A DNA stretch of 62,717 nt from an uncultured Saprospiraceae bacterium (GCA_938015595.1 CALLPI010000003.1:1-62717), one strand, 5' to 3'; positions 1-9,900 are shown, counted from the stretch's first letter. Program-made: numbers and translations. Notes: a model not told the origin generated them from the sequence alone.

Positions 1-139
1 CGCTTTTGCGAACCGTTTGGAAGACCCCGCCAAAACCACATGCTTTGCATTTGTACTTGGGGTTTCCCGAACCATTCGAGCCATTTTTGACGATGTGCTC
101 GGAACCGCATTTGTGACAGCATTTATGTTCTGTTACCAT
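1..139 (-). CDS. IS1-like transposase, N-terminal zinc-ribbon part (partial, 3' end outside window)
   Basis: Only the first 46 codons lie in the window. The peptide begins MVTEHKCCHKCGSEHIVKNG and continues to a second Cys pair in YKCKACGFGG, giving the C-x2-C ... C-x2-C zinc ribbon of the IS1 InsA N-terminal domain, which binds the terminal repeats. The ATG is at 139 and the coding sequence runs off the left edge with no stop visible. Whether the rest is intact, or needs the programmed frameshift typical of IS1 elements, cannot be judged from this window. Confidence 0.75.
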   Translation of the reverse strand, partial: MVTEHKCCHKCGSEHIVKNGSNGSGNPKYKCKACGFGGVFQTVRKS

Positions 140-190
140 GACCAAAAACTTGACATAAAGATATTGAATCACTCAATTAAGTACACTACC
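1..190 (-). mobile_element. Terminal part of an IS1-like insertion sequence (cut by window edge)
   Basis: The minus strand from 139 encodes the start of an IS1-type transposase. The minus-strand sequence reading inward from 190 begins GGTAGTGTACTTAATTGAG, which fits the GG-rich terminal inverted repeats ending the IS1 family (family knowledge, not searched). I therefore place the outer end of the element near 190. The other terminus lies outside the window, so the inverted-repeat partner and the target duplication cannot be checked here. Confidence 0.6.
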
Positions 191-226
191 GATTTTTGTT
201 TGTTGTAACCGATCATTTTGGATTAG

Positions 227-427
227 ATAAAAAAGATACTATTAGTTATCAATGGTATTCTTTGGGCGAGGGATTCTCTGAATGGTGGCGCTTGCAATAC
301 ACTTATTACCAAGACAAAAGAAGGAATTACCTTAACGGGCATTGAAGGAACAGCTTGGAAGAAATTAAGTTTCTCACTTCAAAAAAATGGCAGACAAGCG
401 ATTGATCAATTTGGAATGACGGAATAA
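227..427 (+). CDS. Small reading frame of 66 codons without a normal start, possibly a damaged gene
   Basis: An open frame runs from ATA at 227 (directly after a TAG at 224-226) to TAA at 425-427. It reads IKKILLVINGILWARDS, then GITLTGIEGTAWKKLSFSLQ and AIDQFGMTE at the end. The first residues look like the start of a signal or membrane segment (Lys-Lys followed by hydrophobic residues), as if an ATG had become ATA. The only in-frame ATG is five codons before the stop. The frame starts 37 bases beyond the end of the IS1-like element, so insertion-linked damage is possible. I do not recognise a named family. It may be a pseudogene or a non-ATG-started gene. Confidence 0.3.
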   Translation: MKKILLVINGILWARDSLNGGACNTLITKTKEGITLTGIEGTAWKKLSFSLQKNGRQAIDQFGMTE

Positions 428-514
428 TCAGAAAAACCTCTACACACAACAGCAGTCGCGAGGTGCCTGCACCTTCATTTGTGTTTTGGTGGGTTGCGGG
501 CTGTCAGCCGGTTT

Positions 515-1198
515 TCAACCGAATCGGGTTTTATGATGTATTAAGTTTGCCTCAAACACAACGCACTCCTGGCCGGCAATGGCTATGGCACTGTGGTCGG
601 GCTGCAACTTGACGCGAGACAACCCCGTGAGTGCTCCAAAGGCTGGTAGCACGAGGGTTTGGCGTTGCAACCAGAAGCAAGGCAGGGTATCGCGCAGGCC
701 GCCTTTGCCCTGCAATACAAGGCCGGGATGAATGTGCCCACACACATTCCAACTGCCTTGAGGCAAGGCGTTTTCCGGCAGCGGCTCATGACTAAACACG
801 TAAGGGGGTACGTGGTGTATAGCTTGCGTCACTACATGCAGACGCTCGAAGTGTTTGTATTGTAGGAAAAACCGGTCGTGGTTGCCTGGTACGAGGGTGA
901 AGTTCACTGTAGGGTAGAGCTCCAGGAAGCGCTGAAAGCCTTGCCATTCCTGGTTTTGCGTGCTGTGAAAGAGGTCGCCTAGGATGAAGACCTGCCCAGC
1001 TTGTTGCGAGGCGATGAGCCAAGCCAGTCGTTCTAGGTCGCTTTGTTGGGCAGCACTGCTTAGCGCAATGCCGGCTTTACGCAGGTGGCCCGCCTTGCCG
1101 ATGTGCAAGTCGGCCAGGAGCAAGGTGCGCTGTTCTATCCAGAATACCGCCCTTTGGGGCAAGAAGCGCAAGCGTTGGTTGGCAATGCAGAGTTCCAC
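515..1198 (-). CDS. pdeM: PdeM-like metallophosphoesterase (ligase-associated DNA damage response endonuclease family)
   Basis: The protein is a calcineurin-like metallophosphoesterase with the complete metal-binding motif series: ADLHIGKAGH near the N-terminus, then GDLFHS, GNHD, SHEP and CGHIHPG. The spacing and the opening (IANQRLRFLPQRAVFW before the first motif) match the PdeM/ligase-associated phosphoesterase family, in which members are found with an ATP-dependent ligase and exonuclease; no such partners are near here. I chose the GTG at 1198 (227 residues). The longer ATG frame at 1252 would begin inside a dispersed palindromic repeat, and its extra 18 residues (rich in Cys and Ser) match no family sequence I know. 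It is the third gene of a same-strand run behind the oligopeptidase and ccmB. Confidence 0.8.
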   Translation of the reverse strand: MELCIANQRLRFLPQRAVFWIEQRTLLLADLHIGKAGHLRKAGIALSSAAQQSDLERLAWLIASQQAGQVFILGDLFHSTQNQEWQGFQRFLELYPTVNFTLVPGNHDRFFLQYKHFERLHVVTQAIHHVPPYVFSHEPLPENALPQGSWNVCGHIHPGLVLQGKGGLRDTLPCFWLQRQTLVLPAFGALTGLSRVKLQPDHSAIAIAGQECVVFEANLIHHKTRFG

Positions 1199-1199
1199 A

Positions 1200-1259
1200 A
1201 GTGTACTTCGGCTCGCCGAGTTTTGTGCACAACATCTGCAAATCATGCACAAAACTTGG
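1200..1259 (-). repeat. Dispersed imperfect palindrome, copy A (full length)
   Basis: Left arm CCGAGTTTTGTGCA (1216-1229) pairs with right arm TGCACAAAACTTGG (1246-1259) with one mismatch. A flank with GTACTTCGGCTCG lies at 1203-1215. The same arms, loop and flank recur at 22346-22405 and, with a less similar flank, at 61749-61805 in the opposite orientation, and as half copies near 12940 and 51642. This copy sits directly upstream of the probable pdeM start. Confidence 0.8.
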
Positions 1260-1312
1260 GCGTTGCTCAGTATAAAACAAACGCGGCATGTAGCGAAAGG
1301 TTGCAGGTGTGG

Positions 1313-1972
1313 TCAGTCGCGCCACAAAAACGGATACAGCACCAGTGCCACAGCCAGCAAGAGCAAGTCAATGGCTATCAGAATGAGCAAGTCGCTGCCT
1401 ACGCTAGTGTCGCGTACCAGGCGCAGTGCACCGGCAGTGAGCTTGAGCACTGTCATGAGAATGGGGATCACCAGCGGAAAAGCCAGAATAGCCATTAGCG
1501 TGGCGTTGTTGTCGGCTTTGGCCGAGATAGCAGCTATGAAAGTAAAGGTGATGGAAAAGCCCAAGCTACCCAGCAGTAAAGCCAATAAGAACATGCCGGT
1601 TTCCTTCACAGGGCTGTCGCCAAGAAAGGTAAAGCCTGCCCACACCAGGAAACTGATGAGCAGCAGTAAAGCAGCGTTGTAGATGATTTTGGAAAGCAGC
1701 ACCGCCGTGGGTTCTACCAGCATGTAGTAATACATTTGCCGCGCGCCGCTTTCTTGTACAAAACTCTTGACCACTGCATTGACCGCCGCAAAGAGCAGCA
1801 CTACCCAAAACATGGCATTCCATACATTTGCCTCCAGCTTTATGAGCACTCTGTACACCACGAACACCGTAGCCATCACGTACAGCAAGATGCCGCTGAG
1901 GGCGTAGAACGAACGCCACTCCAGTAGCATTTCTTTATGCAGGAGGTATCGTATCTGGCGCAGGAGGTTCAT
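1313..1972 (-). CDS. ccmB: Heme exporter protein CcmB (cytochrome c maturation ABC permease)
   Basis: 219 residues with about six hydrophobic membrane spans. It opens with MNLLRQIRYLLHKEMLLEWR, the usual cytoplasmic start of CcmB, and has the characteristic ALSGILLYVMATVFVV and NAMFWVVLLFAAVNAVVKSF segments followed by SGARQMYYYML. CcmB is the membrane subunit that works with the ATPase CcmA and with CcmC in delivering heme for c-type cytochrome assembly. Neither partner is in this window. The gene begins 24 bases after the oligopeptidase stop, so the two may be cotranscribed. pdeM follows after about 115 bases holding a palindromic repeat. Confidence 0.85.
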   Translation of the reverse strand: MNLLRQIRYLLHKEMLLEWRSFYALSGILLYVMATVFVVYRVLIKLEANVWNAMFWVVLLFAAVNAVVKSFVQESGARQMYYYMLVEPTAVLLSKIIYNAALLLLISFLVWAGFTFLGDSPVKETGMFLLALLLGSLGFSITFTFIAAISAKADNNATLMAILAFPLVIPILMTVLKLTAGALRLVRDTSVGSDLLILIAIDLLLLAVALVLYPFLWRD

Positions 1973-1996
1973 GGCAAAGTTGACAAACTCAAGGCG

Positions 1997-4153
1997 CTAC
2001 TTGGCGCCCAGGCATTCCATAATAAAGGCGTAGTTGAAGGCCACTTCCTTGAGCCGGTCGAAGCGGCCAGTGGCGCCACCGTGCCCCGACTCCATGTTGG
2101 TACGCAACAGCAGGATGTTGTCGTCGGTTTTCATAGCGCGCAGTTTGGCTACCCACTTGGCCGGCTCGTGGAAGAGCACCTGGGAGTCATTAAGGCCACC
2201 AGTAGCCAGGATGTGCGGATAGGCTTTGCGCTCAATGTTGTCATAAGGCGAGTAGGAGCGGATGTAGTCGTAGACTTCTTTTTCGTTTGGATTGCCCCAT
2301 TGCTCGTACTCCTGAGTAGTGAGGGGTAGGTTGGGGTCAAGCATGGTGTTGATCACATCCACAAAAGGCACTTGGGCTACTACTGCCCCAAAGAGGTCGG
2401 GGCGCATGTTGACTACTGCGCCCATGAGTAGCCCGCCAGCGCTGCCACCGTTGATGGCCAAGCGCTTGGGCGAGGTGTATTTCTGTTGGATGAGCTCCTC
2501 GGCGCAGGCGATGAAATCGTGGAAGGTGTTCTTCTTGTTCATCAATTTGCCGTCTTCGTACCACTGCTCGCCCAGTTCACTACCGCCGCGTATCTGGGCA
2601 ATGGCATACACAAATCCCCTGTCCACCAGGCTAAACACATTGGCATTGAAGTAGGGGTCAGTACTGGCGCCGTATGAGCCGTAGGAGTAGAGCAGCGTTG
2701 GGTTTTGGCCGTCCAGTTTGAGGTTTTTGCGGTGCACCAGTGCCATGGGTACTTTGACGCCGTCGTGAGAGGTAGCCCATAAGCGCTTCACTTCATAGTC
2801 GTCGGGGTTGAAGCCGCTGGGAATTTCCTGTTGTTTGAGCAATTCGCTCTTGCCAGTGCGCATATCGTAGTCATATACAGAACTGGGGCGGTTGAGCGAC
2901 ATGTAGCCATAGCGGAATTTGGTGGCGTTGTAGTCGGGGTTGGAGCTGGAAAAAACGGTATAAACTGGCTCGGGAAAAGCCACTGACTGCATGCTGCCGT
3001 CCTGTAGGTTTTTGATGCGAATTTCCTGCAAGCCGTTGGTGCGCACTTCCATAGCCAGATACTGGTCAAACACCTCAATACTCTCAATCTTGACTTTGGG
3101 GTCGTGGGGGATGAAGTCCTTCCAGTTCTTTTTATCCTGAAATCCCTGTAGCGGAGCTTCCATCACTTTGAAGTTCTTGCTTTCTGGGGTCTTTACCAGT
3201 ACAAAGAAGCGGGTGAGATGGTCCTCCACGCTGTACTCAAAATCCTTTTCGCGCGGGGCAAACACCTGGAATTTGCCGTTGGGCTGATTGGCTGGCAGCA
3301 GCCAGTATTCCGAAGAGGTAAAACTGGACGATGCAATGAAAATGTACTTGTTAGTTTTGCTGCGATACACGCCTAGGTTAAACAGTTCGTCCTTTTCTTC
3401 AAATACCAGAGCATCAGAGGCTTTAGAACCCAGAGTGTGCCGGAATATCCTGTCGGAGCGCAGGGCAGCATTGGGGCGGGCGTAAAATACCGTCTGGTTG
3501 TCATCGGCCCATGCGGCGGGGCTGGCATTCTCAATGACGTCGGGCAGGTCTTTGCCGGTCTGCAAATCGCGGAAGCGAAGGGTGAACTCTACATAGGAGC
3601 CGGTGTAGTTGCTGGCGTAGGCCATCAGGCGATTGTCAGGGCTAATGCTCCAGCCAGCCAGGATGAAGGCGGGCTTGCCCTCGGCTTCCTTGTTTTCGTC
3701 CAGCATGATTTCTTCGGTAGCCTCCATGCTACCCTTCTTGCGGCAGTAGATGCGGTATTGCTTACCGGTTTCAGTACGGGAGTAGTAGAAGTAGCCGTTG
3801 TCGAAGTAGGGCACGCTGGTGTCTTCCTCCTTGATGCGGCCTTTCATTTCGGCAAAGAGGGTTTCGCGCAGGGCTTGAGTGTGTGCCATGACGCTGTCAC
3901 AGTAGGCGTTTTCGGCGTTCAGGTAGTCAATTACGGCTGGATTGGTTTTGTCTTTGAGCCAGTAGTAATTGTCCACACGCAGGTAACCGTGTTCACTAAA
4001 GGTATCTGGTTTGACAGCAGCCATGGGCGGGGGCAGAAAGTTGCTTTGCTTCATCATAAAGGTGTCGGTTGTGGTAGGTTGTTTGGGCGCACAGGCCTCA
4101 AAAATCAGGGCGAAGACAGCCGCGTAGGCTATCCAATGTACCTTGGGCATCAT
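1997..4153 (-). CDS. Prolyl oligopeptidase family protein (oligopeptidase B-like, S9A), predicted lipoprotein
   Basis: 718 residues. The N-terminus carries a lipoprotein signal ending in FEAC (Cys 21), so it is probably anchored in an envelope membrane, unlike cytosolic oligopeptidase B of enterobacteria. A beta-propeller region covers roughly residues 60-450. The C-terminal alpha/beta hydrolase domain has the nucleophile Ser in GGSAGGLLMG (about residue 568), the Asp in GGLNDSQV (about 654) and the His in MESGHGG (about 690). Length and motif order fit peptidase family S9A, which cleaves short peptides after basic or Pro residues; the exact specificity is not shown by the sequence. It heads a possible transcript with ccmB. 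Confidence 0.88.
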   Translation of the reverse strand: MMPKVHWIAYAAVFALIFEACAPKQPTTTDTFMMKQSNFLPPPMAAVKPDTFSEHGYLRVDNYYWLKDKTNPAVIDYLNAENAYCDSVMAHTQALRETLFAEMKGRIKEEDTSVPYFDNGYFYYSRTETGKQYRIYCRKKGSMEATEEIMLDENKEAEGKPAFILAGWSISPDNRLMAYASNYTGSYVEFTLRFRDLQTGKDLPDVIENASPAAWADDNQTVFYARPNAALRSDRIFRHTLGSKASDALVFEEKDELFNLGVYRSKTNKYIFIASSSFTSSEYWLLPANQPNGKFQVFAPREKDFEYSVEDHLTRFFVLVKTPESKNFKVMEAPLQGFQDKKNWKDFIPHDPKVKIESIEVFDQYLAMEVRTNGLQEIRIKNLQDGSMQSVAFPEPVYTVFSSSNPDYNATKFRYGYMSLNRPSSVYDYDMRTGKSELLKQQEIPSGFNPDDYEVKRLWATSHDGVKVPMALVHRKNLKLDGQNPTLLYSYGSYGASTDPYFNANVFSLVDRGFVYAIAQIRGGSELGEQWYEDGKLMNKKNTFHDFIACAEELIQQKYTSPKRLAINGGSAGGLLMGAVVNMRPDLFGAVVAQVPFVDVINTMLDPNLPLTTQEYEQWGNPNEKEVYDYIRSYSPYDNIERKAYPHILATGGLNDSQVLFHEPAKWVAKLRAMKTDDNILLLRTNMESGHGGATGRFDRLKEVAFNYAFIMECLGAK

Positions 4154-4246
4154 AGGGCAATTTTTTGTAAGCGGCGAAGATACGCATCCGTTTCCAGGAT
4201 AAAAACTTGATTTGGATATAGCCTCTGTCAGCAGGGATCACTCTCC

Positions 4247-6922
4247 TTAAAACTGCACTGAATAGCCCAGCGAAGGCATCAATGGAATGAGTTGCACCTG
4301 TACAAACTGTCGGGTAATGACTATCTGGTCATTTTCATTTTCTAATCGGGCACGGATGTTGTAGTACAACGGATTGAGCCGATTGTAGGCATTGTACACG
4401 CCTAACTGAATGGAGTGCCCCAGTCGGCGCGAGCGCCAGTGAAAGTAAGCGCTCAAGTCGAGGCGATGATACCAGGGCATGCGATAGCGATTTTTGGTGC
4501 CAAAGTCGGGCACGATCACTGGTGGTGAGGGCTGGCCAGGTATCTGGAAGGTAAATTCCTTGAGCGGCAGACTGTAGGCAAAGCCCGAAGACAGTATCCA
4601 GTTGGCCGACAACCAGCACCAGGATTTGAGCCGGTAGGCGGCGGCAACTTTGAGGTCGTGCCGGCGGTCGTATTTGAACGGGAACTCCCGCCCCAGGTTG
4701 ACGCGCTCGAAACGCCGTGTAGCATAAGCCAGTGCATACGAAACCCAGGCCGTGGTACGCTTGCTTCGATATTGCAACATATACTCCGTGCCGTAAGCCT
4801 TGCCTTCGCCAGGGGTTACGTTTTGCTGCCAATCGTTGAGCACCGCCGCGCCCTCAGTGAAAGCGAGTAGGTGGCGCATTTGCTTGTGATAGGCCTCTAC
4901 TTCCAGCAAAAAACCAGGCGCAAAACACCATTCTATGCCCAGCTCGAACTGGTTGGACTGCTCCGGGTTGATATTGCCGGTAGAAGGAACCCACAGGTCG
5001 GTAGGGAGTCCGATGTCTGAGTTGCTAAGCAGGTGCAAAAACTGCGCCATGCGGGAGTAGGCGGCGTGAATGTCCAGTGTGCGATTGGCTTGCCATTGTA
5101 CCTGCAGCCGGGGTTGTACCGACTGATAGCGCCGGCCTTCTACCCACCAATGCGCCCAGTGTATGCCGTAGTGGAAGCGCCACCGGCTGTGGAGGTGCCA
5201 TTCGTCTTCTGCATAAAGTGAAAATTCTCCTGCAGCCAGAGGGGCATTGGCTTGGCTGAAGTTGCCTTCGTTGCGTTCGTTGTATACGATGGCGCCTGGG
5301 CGAAATCGGCGCAAGGCCCCTACTGCCCCTACCCGTATGTAGTGCCCCGGCGCTGGCACGTAGTCTATATCTGTGCGCAAGCCGCGCTCTTCAATGCTTG
5401 AGTTGTATCGCCCTACATTGATACTGCGCCCTAGCAGTACCAGAGGTTTTAGTAGAAGCATGGAGTCGGCCCCTTCATAGTGGATGTTGACCCGAAAACG
5501 GCTGTAGGTGGCCGTAGTGTTCACAAAGAGTTTGTTGCCAATGAGGTGATTCCATCTCAAAGAGCCTATTACGTTGCCCCAATCGAAGGCGTCGCGGTAA
5601 GCTTGGTCGTACTGCACGCGTAGCGTATCGCTGAAGGCGGGCTCAAAAATACTGAAGCGGCGCGAGCGAAAGCCTTCATTGGTAAACTGGTCGCGGCCGG
5701 CATACAGGCTCAGGTAGAGCTTATCTTTGGCTGAAAACTCATGATGCCACTTGGCGTTGAGATCGTCAAATTGATAAAGGATTTGCCCTTGCTCATTTTG
5801 CTCCCTTTTGAATGTCTGTGATATCGGCTTCAGGTATAAGTTAATAAGCGAGGCACGCCCCGATAAGAACACTGCACTCTTGCCACGCACTAGTGGCCCC
5901 TCCAGGGTAAAGCGCCCAGAGAGCGTTCCGAGGTCAGCTTGCCCTTGCCATCGTTGCGTATTGCCCTCCTTGGTGCGCACATCCAATACAGCCGCCAGAC
6001 GGCCACTGTATCGCGCCGGAAAGCCTCCTTTGTAAAAACGCATATTGCGTACAGCAGCCGTGTTGAACACCGAAAAAATACCGGCAGCATGGCTGTAATT
6101 ATACACCGGCACACCGTCAATGAGTACCAGGTTGTGCCCCTGCGAGCCACCCCGTACGTGCAGACCTTCGAAGCCGTCTGTGCCTGTCTGTACCCCAGGT
6201 AGCAAATGCAAGGCGCGTATTACATCCGGACTGCCGCCCAGGGCGGGCATAATTTCAATATCGCTAGGTTCAATAGGTATGGCCTTATTCCCTGTACTTT
6301 GGGTGCTGTGCTCTCTGGCGCTTACTACCACTTCTGAAAGCACGGCATTGCTGTGCAGGCTCACCCTGAGTGCAGTATCCCGTCGCAATTCAAGGGCAAA
6401 ATCTTCAGCGTCGTAGCCGATGTAGGAAAATCGAAGCCAGACTGCGCCCGCTGGCAGCGTAAGGCTAAAAAAACCATATTCGTTACTCACAGCCAGTTTG
6501 CCGCTGTGTGTGTCGCGTATGTATGCCCCGATGAGCGGCTCGCCAGAGGCGGCGTCCTGCATGAATCCGCTAATGGTGTGCCGTTGCTCTAATGTCTGGG
6601 GGCGTCGGTAGATCACAATTTGCCCGCCCAGTTCTTTGTATGTCAAGCCTGTACCTTCCAGCACAAAATCCAGTATTGCTGACAAAGGCTGTTGTAAAAA
6701 CTTGCCAGTAATGCGTTTGGCAGGTAGCATTTCGGTGCTGAACGACAAAGGTACGCCCGAGCGCTCCGACACCCCCTGGAGCGCCGCCTCTATACCGGCA
6801 TTGCGAAAAGATACACTCACTTTAGTATTCAGTGCCGTGGTTTGCGCCCACAATCCCTCCCCAAGGCACACACACATTGCCAGCCAAAAGATAGCTACTG
6901 TCTGCATCGGTCTTCCAGGCAT
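4247..6922 (-). CDS. TonB-dependent outer-membrane receptor with STN and carboxypeptidase-like N-terminal domains
   Basis: 891 residues. The order is: signal peptide (to about 27, ending GLWAQ); a secretin/TonB N-terminal domain (about 33-108, VSFRNAGIEAALQGVSERSG through YKELGGQIVIYRR); a carboxypeptidase-regulatory-like beta sandwich (about 115-200, starting HTISGFMQDAASGEPLIGAY); a plug domain (about 215-320, GGSPDVIRALHLLPGVQ and HVRGGSQGHNLVLIDGVPVY); and a large barrel ending in the aromatic residue F. STN domains usually mark receptors that signal to an anti-sigma factor/ECF sigma pair, but no such pair is adjacent. No SusD-like gene is present. The ligand is unknown. A promoter-like sequence lies at 6958-6992. 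Confidence 0.9.
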   Translation of the reverse strand: MPGRPMQTVAIFWLAMCVCLGEGLWAQTTALNTKVSVSFRNAGIEAALQGVSERSGVPLSFSTEMLPAKRITGKFLQQPLSAILDFVLEGTGLTYKELGGQIVIYRRPQTLEQRHTISGFMQDAASGEPLIGAYIRDTHSGKLAVSNEYGFFSLTLPAGAVWLRFSYIGYDAEDFALELRRDTALRVSLHSNAVLSEVVVSAREHSTQSTGNKAIPIEPSDIEIMPALGGSPDVIRALHLLPGVQTGTDGFEGLHVRGGSQGHNLVLIDGVPVYNYSHAAGIFSVFNTAAVRNMRFYKGGFPARYSGRLAAVLDVRTKEGNTQRWQGQADLGTLSGRFTLEGPLVRGKSAVFLSGRASLINLYLKPISQTFKREQNEQGQILYQFDDLNAKWHHEFSAKDKLYLSLYAGRDQFTNEGFRSRRFSIFEPAFSDTLRVQYDQAYRDAFDWGNVIGSLRWNHLIGNKLFVNTTATYSRFRVNIHYEGADSMLLLKPLVLLGRSINVGRYNSSIEERGLRTDIDYVPAPGHYIRVGAVGALRRFRPGAIVYNERNEGNFSQANAPLAAGEFSLYAEDEWHLHSRWRFHYGIHWAHWWVEGRRYQSVQPRLQVQWQANRTLDIHAAYSRMAQFLHLLSNSDIGLPTDLWVPSTGNINPEQSNQFELGIEWCFAPGFLLEVEAYHKQMRHLLAFTEGAAVLNDWQQNVTPGEGKAYGTEYMLQYRSKRTTAWVSYALAYATRRFERVNLGREFPFKYDRRHDLKVAAAYRLKSWCWLSANWILSSGFAYSLPLKEFTFQIPGQPSPPVIVPDFGTKNRYRMPWYHRLDLSAYFHWRSRRLGHSIQLGVYNAYNRLNPLYYNIRARLENENDQIVITRQFVQVQLIPLMPSLGYSVQF

Positions 6923-6957
6923 GAAATCGTGTCTTGAGCGTTCAGGATAAAGAACGA

Positions 6958-6992
6958 CAAATATATCGCTCTGTGCTGCCTATCGAATCAAA
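6958..6992 (-). promoter_or_regulatory. Promoter-like element for the STN-type TonB-dependent receptor
   Basis: On the minus strand TTTG (6992-6989), a 23-base spacer and TATATTTG (6965-6958) match the Bacteroidota consensus TTTG-N17-23-TAnnTTTG. It lies about 35 bases before the start codon and overlaps the end of the upstream gene. The spacer is at the long limit. Confidence 0.5.
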
Positions 6993-9900
6993 CTCGTTTG
7001 TCCTGATAATGTTTCACGAGTGCCGTCAGGTAGTTCAATAGTCAGTGTCCACAGGTAGGTGTCACTGGCTGCCTGTTTGTTTCTGAACGTACCGTCCCAG
7101 CCCTGGGTCGCGTCATTGACCTCAAATTCGCCCCCCTCGTACAGCAACTGCCCCCAGCGGTCAAATACCCGAAACATTAGTACGCGGGTGCCGGAGCGTC
7201 CATGTACCAGTAAACGGTCATTTTGGCCGTCGCCGTTGGGCGTAAAGCCTGTGGGCACGTAGGCGCGGGGGTCTTTGGTTACAAACAAGGTCATTAAGTC
7301 TTCTGCGCTGCAGCCATTGGCGTCAGTAACCCTTACTTGTACCGCTATCTGATACAAAGGCCGCGCTATGGGGTCAGGGCAGGTTAGGCAACTCAGCAGG
7401 GTGGTATCGCGCGGGCGCCAGTCATAGAGCAGGGGCAGCACGCCGTTGGTCACCGTGGCGCGAAGTTGAGCCGTATCGCCGTAGGCTACAAGGCGGTTGG
7501 CACCCAGGCTGACCGACATAGGCGGCGGGGCGTCCAATATCAGTGGCCCAGTTTGTGCCAGGCAACCAGCAGCATCGCGCACTGTTACTTGATAGACGCC
7601 GGCACCCAGCGCCACGAAGATGCGATTGCCAGTAAAAGCACCGCTATTCAGGCTATATGCATACGGCGCCGTACCGCCCGAAGCCGTCACTTCTATACGG
7701 CCGTTGGTTTCGCCGGCGCAAGTGGGTGGCCATAGCCCAGGACTAACCGATAGCGGCATGTCAGGCTGAACGATACGCACGCTGAGCTCCACCCGGCAGC
7801 CATCGCTGTCAGTCACGCGCAGGGTATAGTCTCCCGCTACCACCTGCTGGATGGCAGCTGTTGTAGCACCATTGCTCCAAACGTACTGATAAGGCGGTGT
7901 GCCGCCCGTGACCTGCGCAGATGCACTGCCAGTGGCCGCACCAAAACATCCTGCCGGTACAGTACTGACATTGACCTCGATAGGGTTGATTTGCAGAATG
8001 GTAGTGCTCAGCGTAGCTGTGCAGTCGTTGGCATCGGTAAGCGTCACGGTGTACTGGCCTGGCTCCAATTGGTTGGGGTCTTCACGCGTATCACCATGGC
8101 TCCAGGCATAGCGGTAGGGCTGTACTCCGCCATTGACGTTGAGGTCAATACTGCCACTGGCATTACCTACACAAGCTATATGTTGCGGTGCAGCCGACAA
8201 AGTGAGTGGCAACGGCTGGGCGATCTCCACCTGCTGTACCGCTGTGCAAGCCAGCGCATCAGTCACCGTAAGCGAGTAAGTTCCTGCTGGTAAGCCATTG
8301 GGCGTCAGGGTGTTACCAATAAAAGACAAACTCCATTGGTATTGGAATGGCGCTGTACCTGCACTTAGTGTAGCCAAAATACTGCCATCGCTTCCGCCAT
8401 GGCATCGCACATCTCTGGCCTGGAGTTGCAATTGAGGCAGCGGAGGCGCAACTAACTCTATCGAATCAGTCTGCGTGCAGCCGTTGGCATCCTGGATTTG
8501 CACTTGATATCTTCCGGCTGGCAAGCCCGTAGCATTGGCAGCAGTCTGTTGCTCGGCGTCATCCCAGCGATAGGAGTAAGGCGGCGTGCCACCATCAGCC
8601 ACTATCTGCGCGCTACCGTCAGGTAGCGAGCTACAGGTGGGATTTTGCCCTGTGATGCTGCTGGTCAAAGCCGGTGGTTGTTGTACTGTAGCACTGTCAA
8701 TGACCTGGCAGGCATTGCCATCCGTAACCGTGTAGCTGTAAGTGCCTGCTGCAAGGCTGATAGCAGATGCGGTTTGTTGACCATCGCTCCAGGTGTAAAT
8801 GTAAGCCCCCACACCGCCAACTGCAGTCAAAGATACAGCACCATCGGCAGCGCCAGAGCATCGTGCGTGGGTCACCTGCTGTGTTACTGCCAGCGGTGCA
8901 GGTTGCGATATAGCGCCGTCAGCTGACGCTTGGCATCCGTTGGCATCGGCAATTTGCACCGACACGGCGCCAGCGCCAAGCCCGCTGATTTGCTCAGTTG
9001 TTTGCCCGCTTGACCACGTAAAACTGTAAGGTGGTGTGCCACCGGCAGTCAAAACGGTTGCCGCGCCGTCGTTTCCGCCATGGCAGCGCACGGAGGTCAG
9101 CGCCAGGTTGGCTGTCAATGGCGGCGGGTCTGTCAAGGTCACCACATCGCTGAGTGCGCAGTTGTTGGCGTCGGTGATGGTCACAGGGTATGCACCGGCG
9201 GCCAGTTGCGTGCGCAGGGTTTCATTTCCGGGCGCCAAACCTTCCCATTGGATTTGGTAGCTTGGCGTCCCGCCCGAAACAACTGCCCTGACCGTACCGG
9301 AAGCCTGCCCGAAACAAGCTGGGTGTGCTACCTGCCACTGTACTGACAATGGCGCTGCCGGCTGGCCAATCGCTATAGACAGCGAATCCCGGCAGCCTTG
9401 TGCGTCAGTAGCAGTGATGGTGTAGATGCCCGACGACAAGTTGTTTTGAGTAGGACCTTGCAGGCCGTTGCTCCACTGTAATGTCCATCCGCCGTTGCCG
9501 CCTGAAACCGTCACCGTTGCTGCGCCGGTAGTTTCTCCAAAACAGGCCACATCTACTGACTGTGTCAGCCATTGCACTGGCGCCGGCTCCGGCACTAAAC
9601 CAGAGGCGAGTGCGGTACAGCCTCTTGCATCAGTAATGGTGACTTCATAGATTCCGCCAGAAAGCCCCATAGCGCCAGCTGTTTGCTGGTTGCTTGCGCC
9701 AGCATCCCAAATGTAGGCGTAGGGTGTTGTACCGCCTTGTGGTTGGGCTATCAGTGAGCCATTGCCAGTACCCGGACAGCGCACGGCTATGGCCTGAGTG
9801 ATAGCCGTCAGTAGTGCTGGCTGCGGCATGTCAATGGAGACCTCGGCTTGACAACCGGCGGCATCAGTAACGCGTACGCTATGTGGCCCGGCTTCTAGCT

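Noticed and set aside
461-474. AGGTGC-CT-GCACCT hairpin as terminator of pdeM
   Set aside because: The stem is only six bases with a two-base loop and no T-run follows on the minus strand.
984-1682. Plus-strand frame of 232 codons across pdeM, the palindrome and ccmB
   Set aside because: It reads the reverse of two recognised genes; the protein is low in structure signals and rich in Ser, Lys and Ala.
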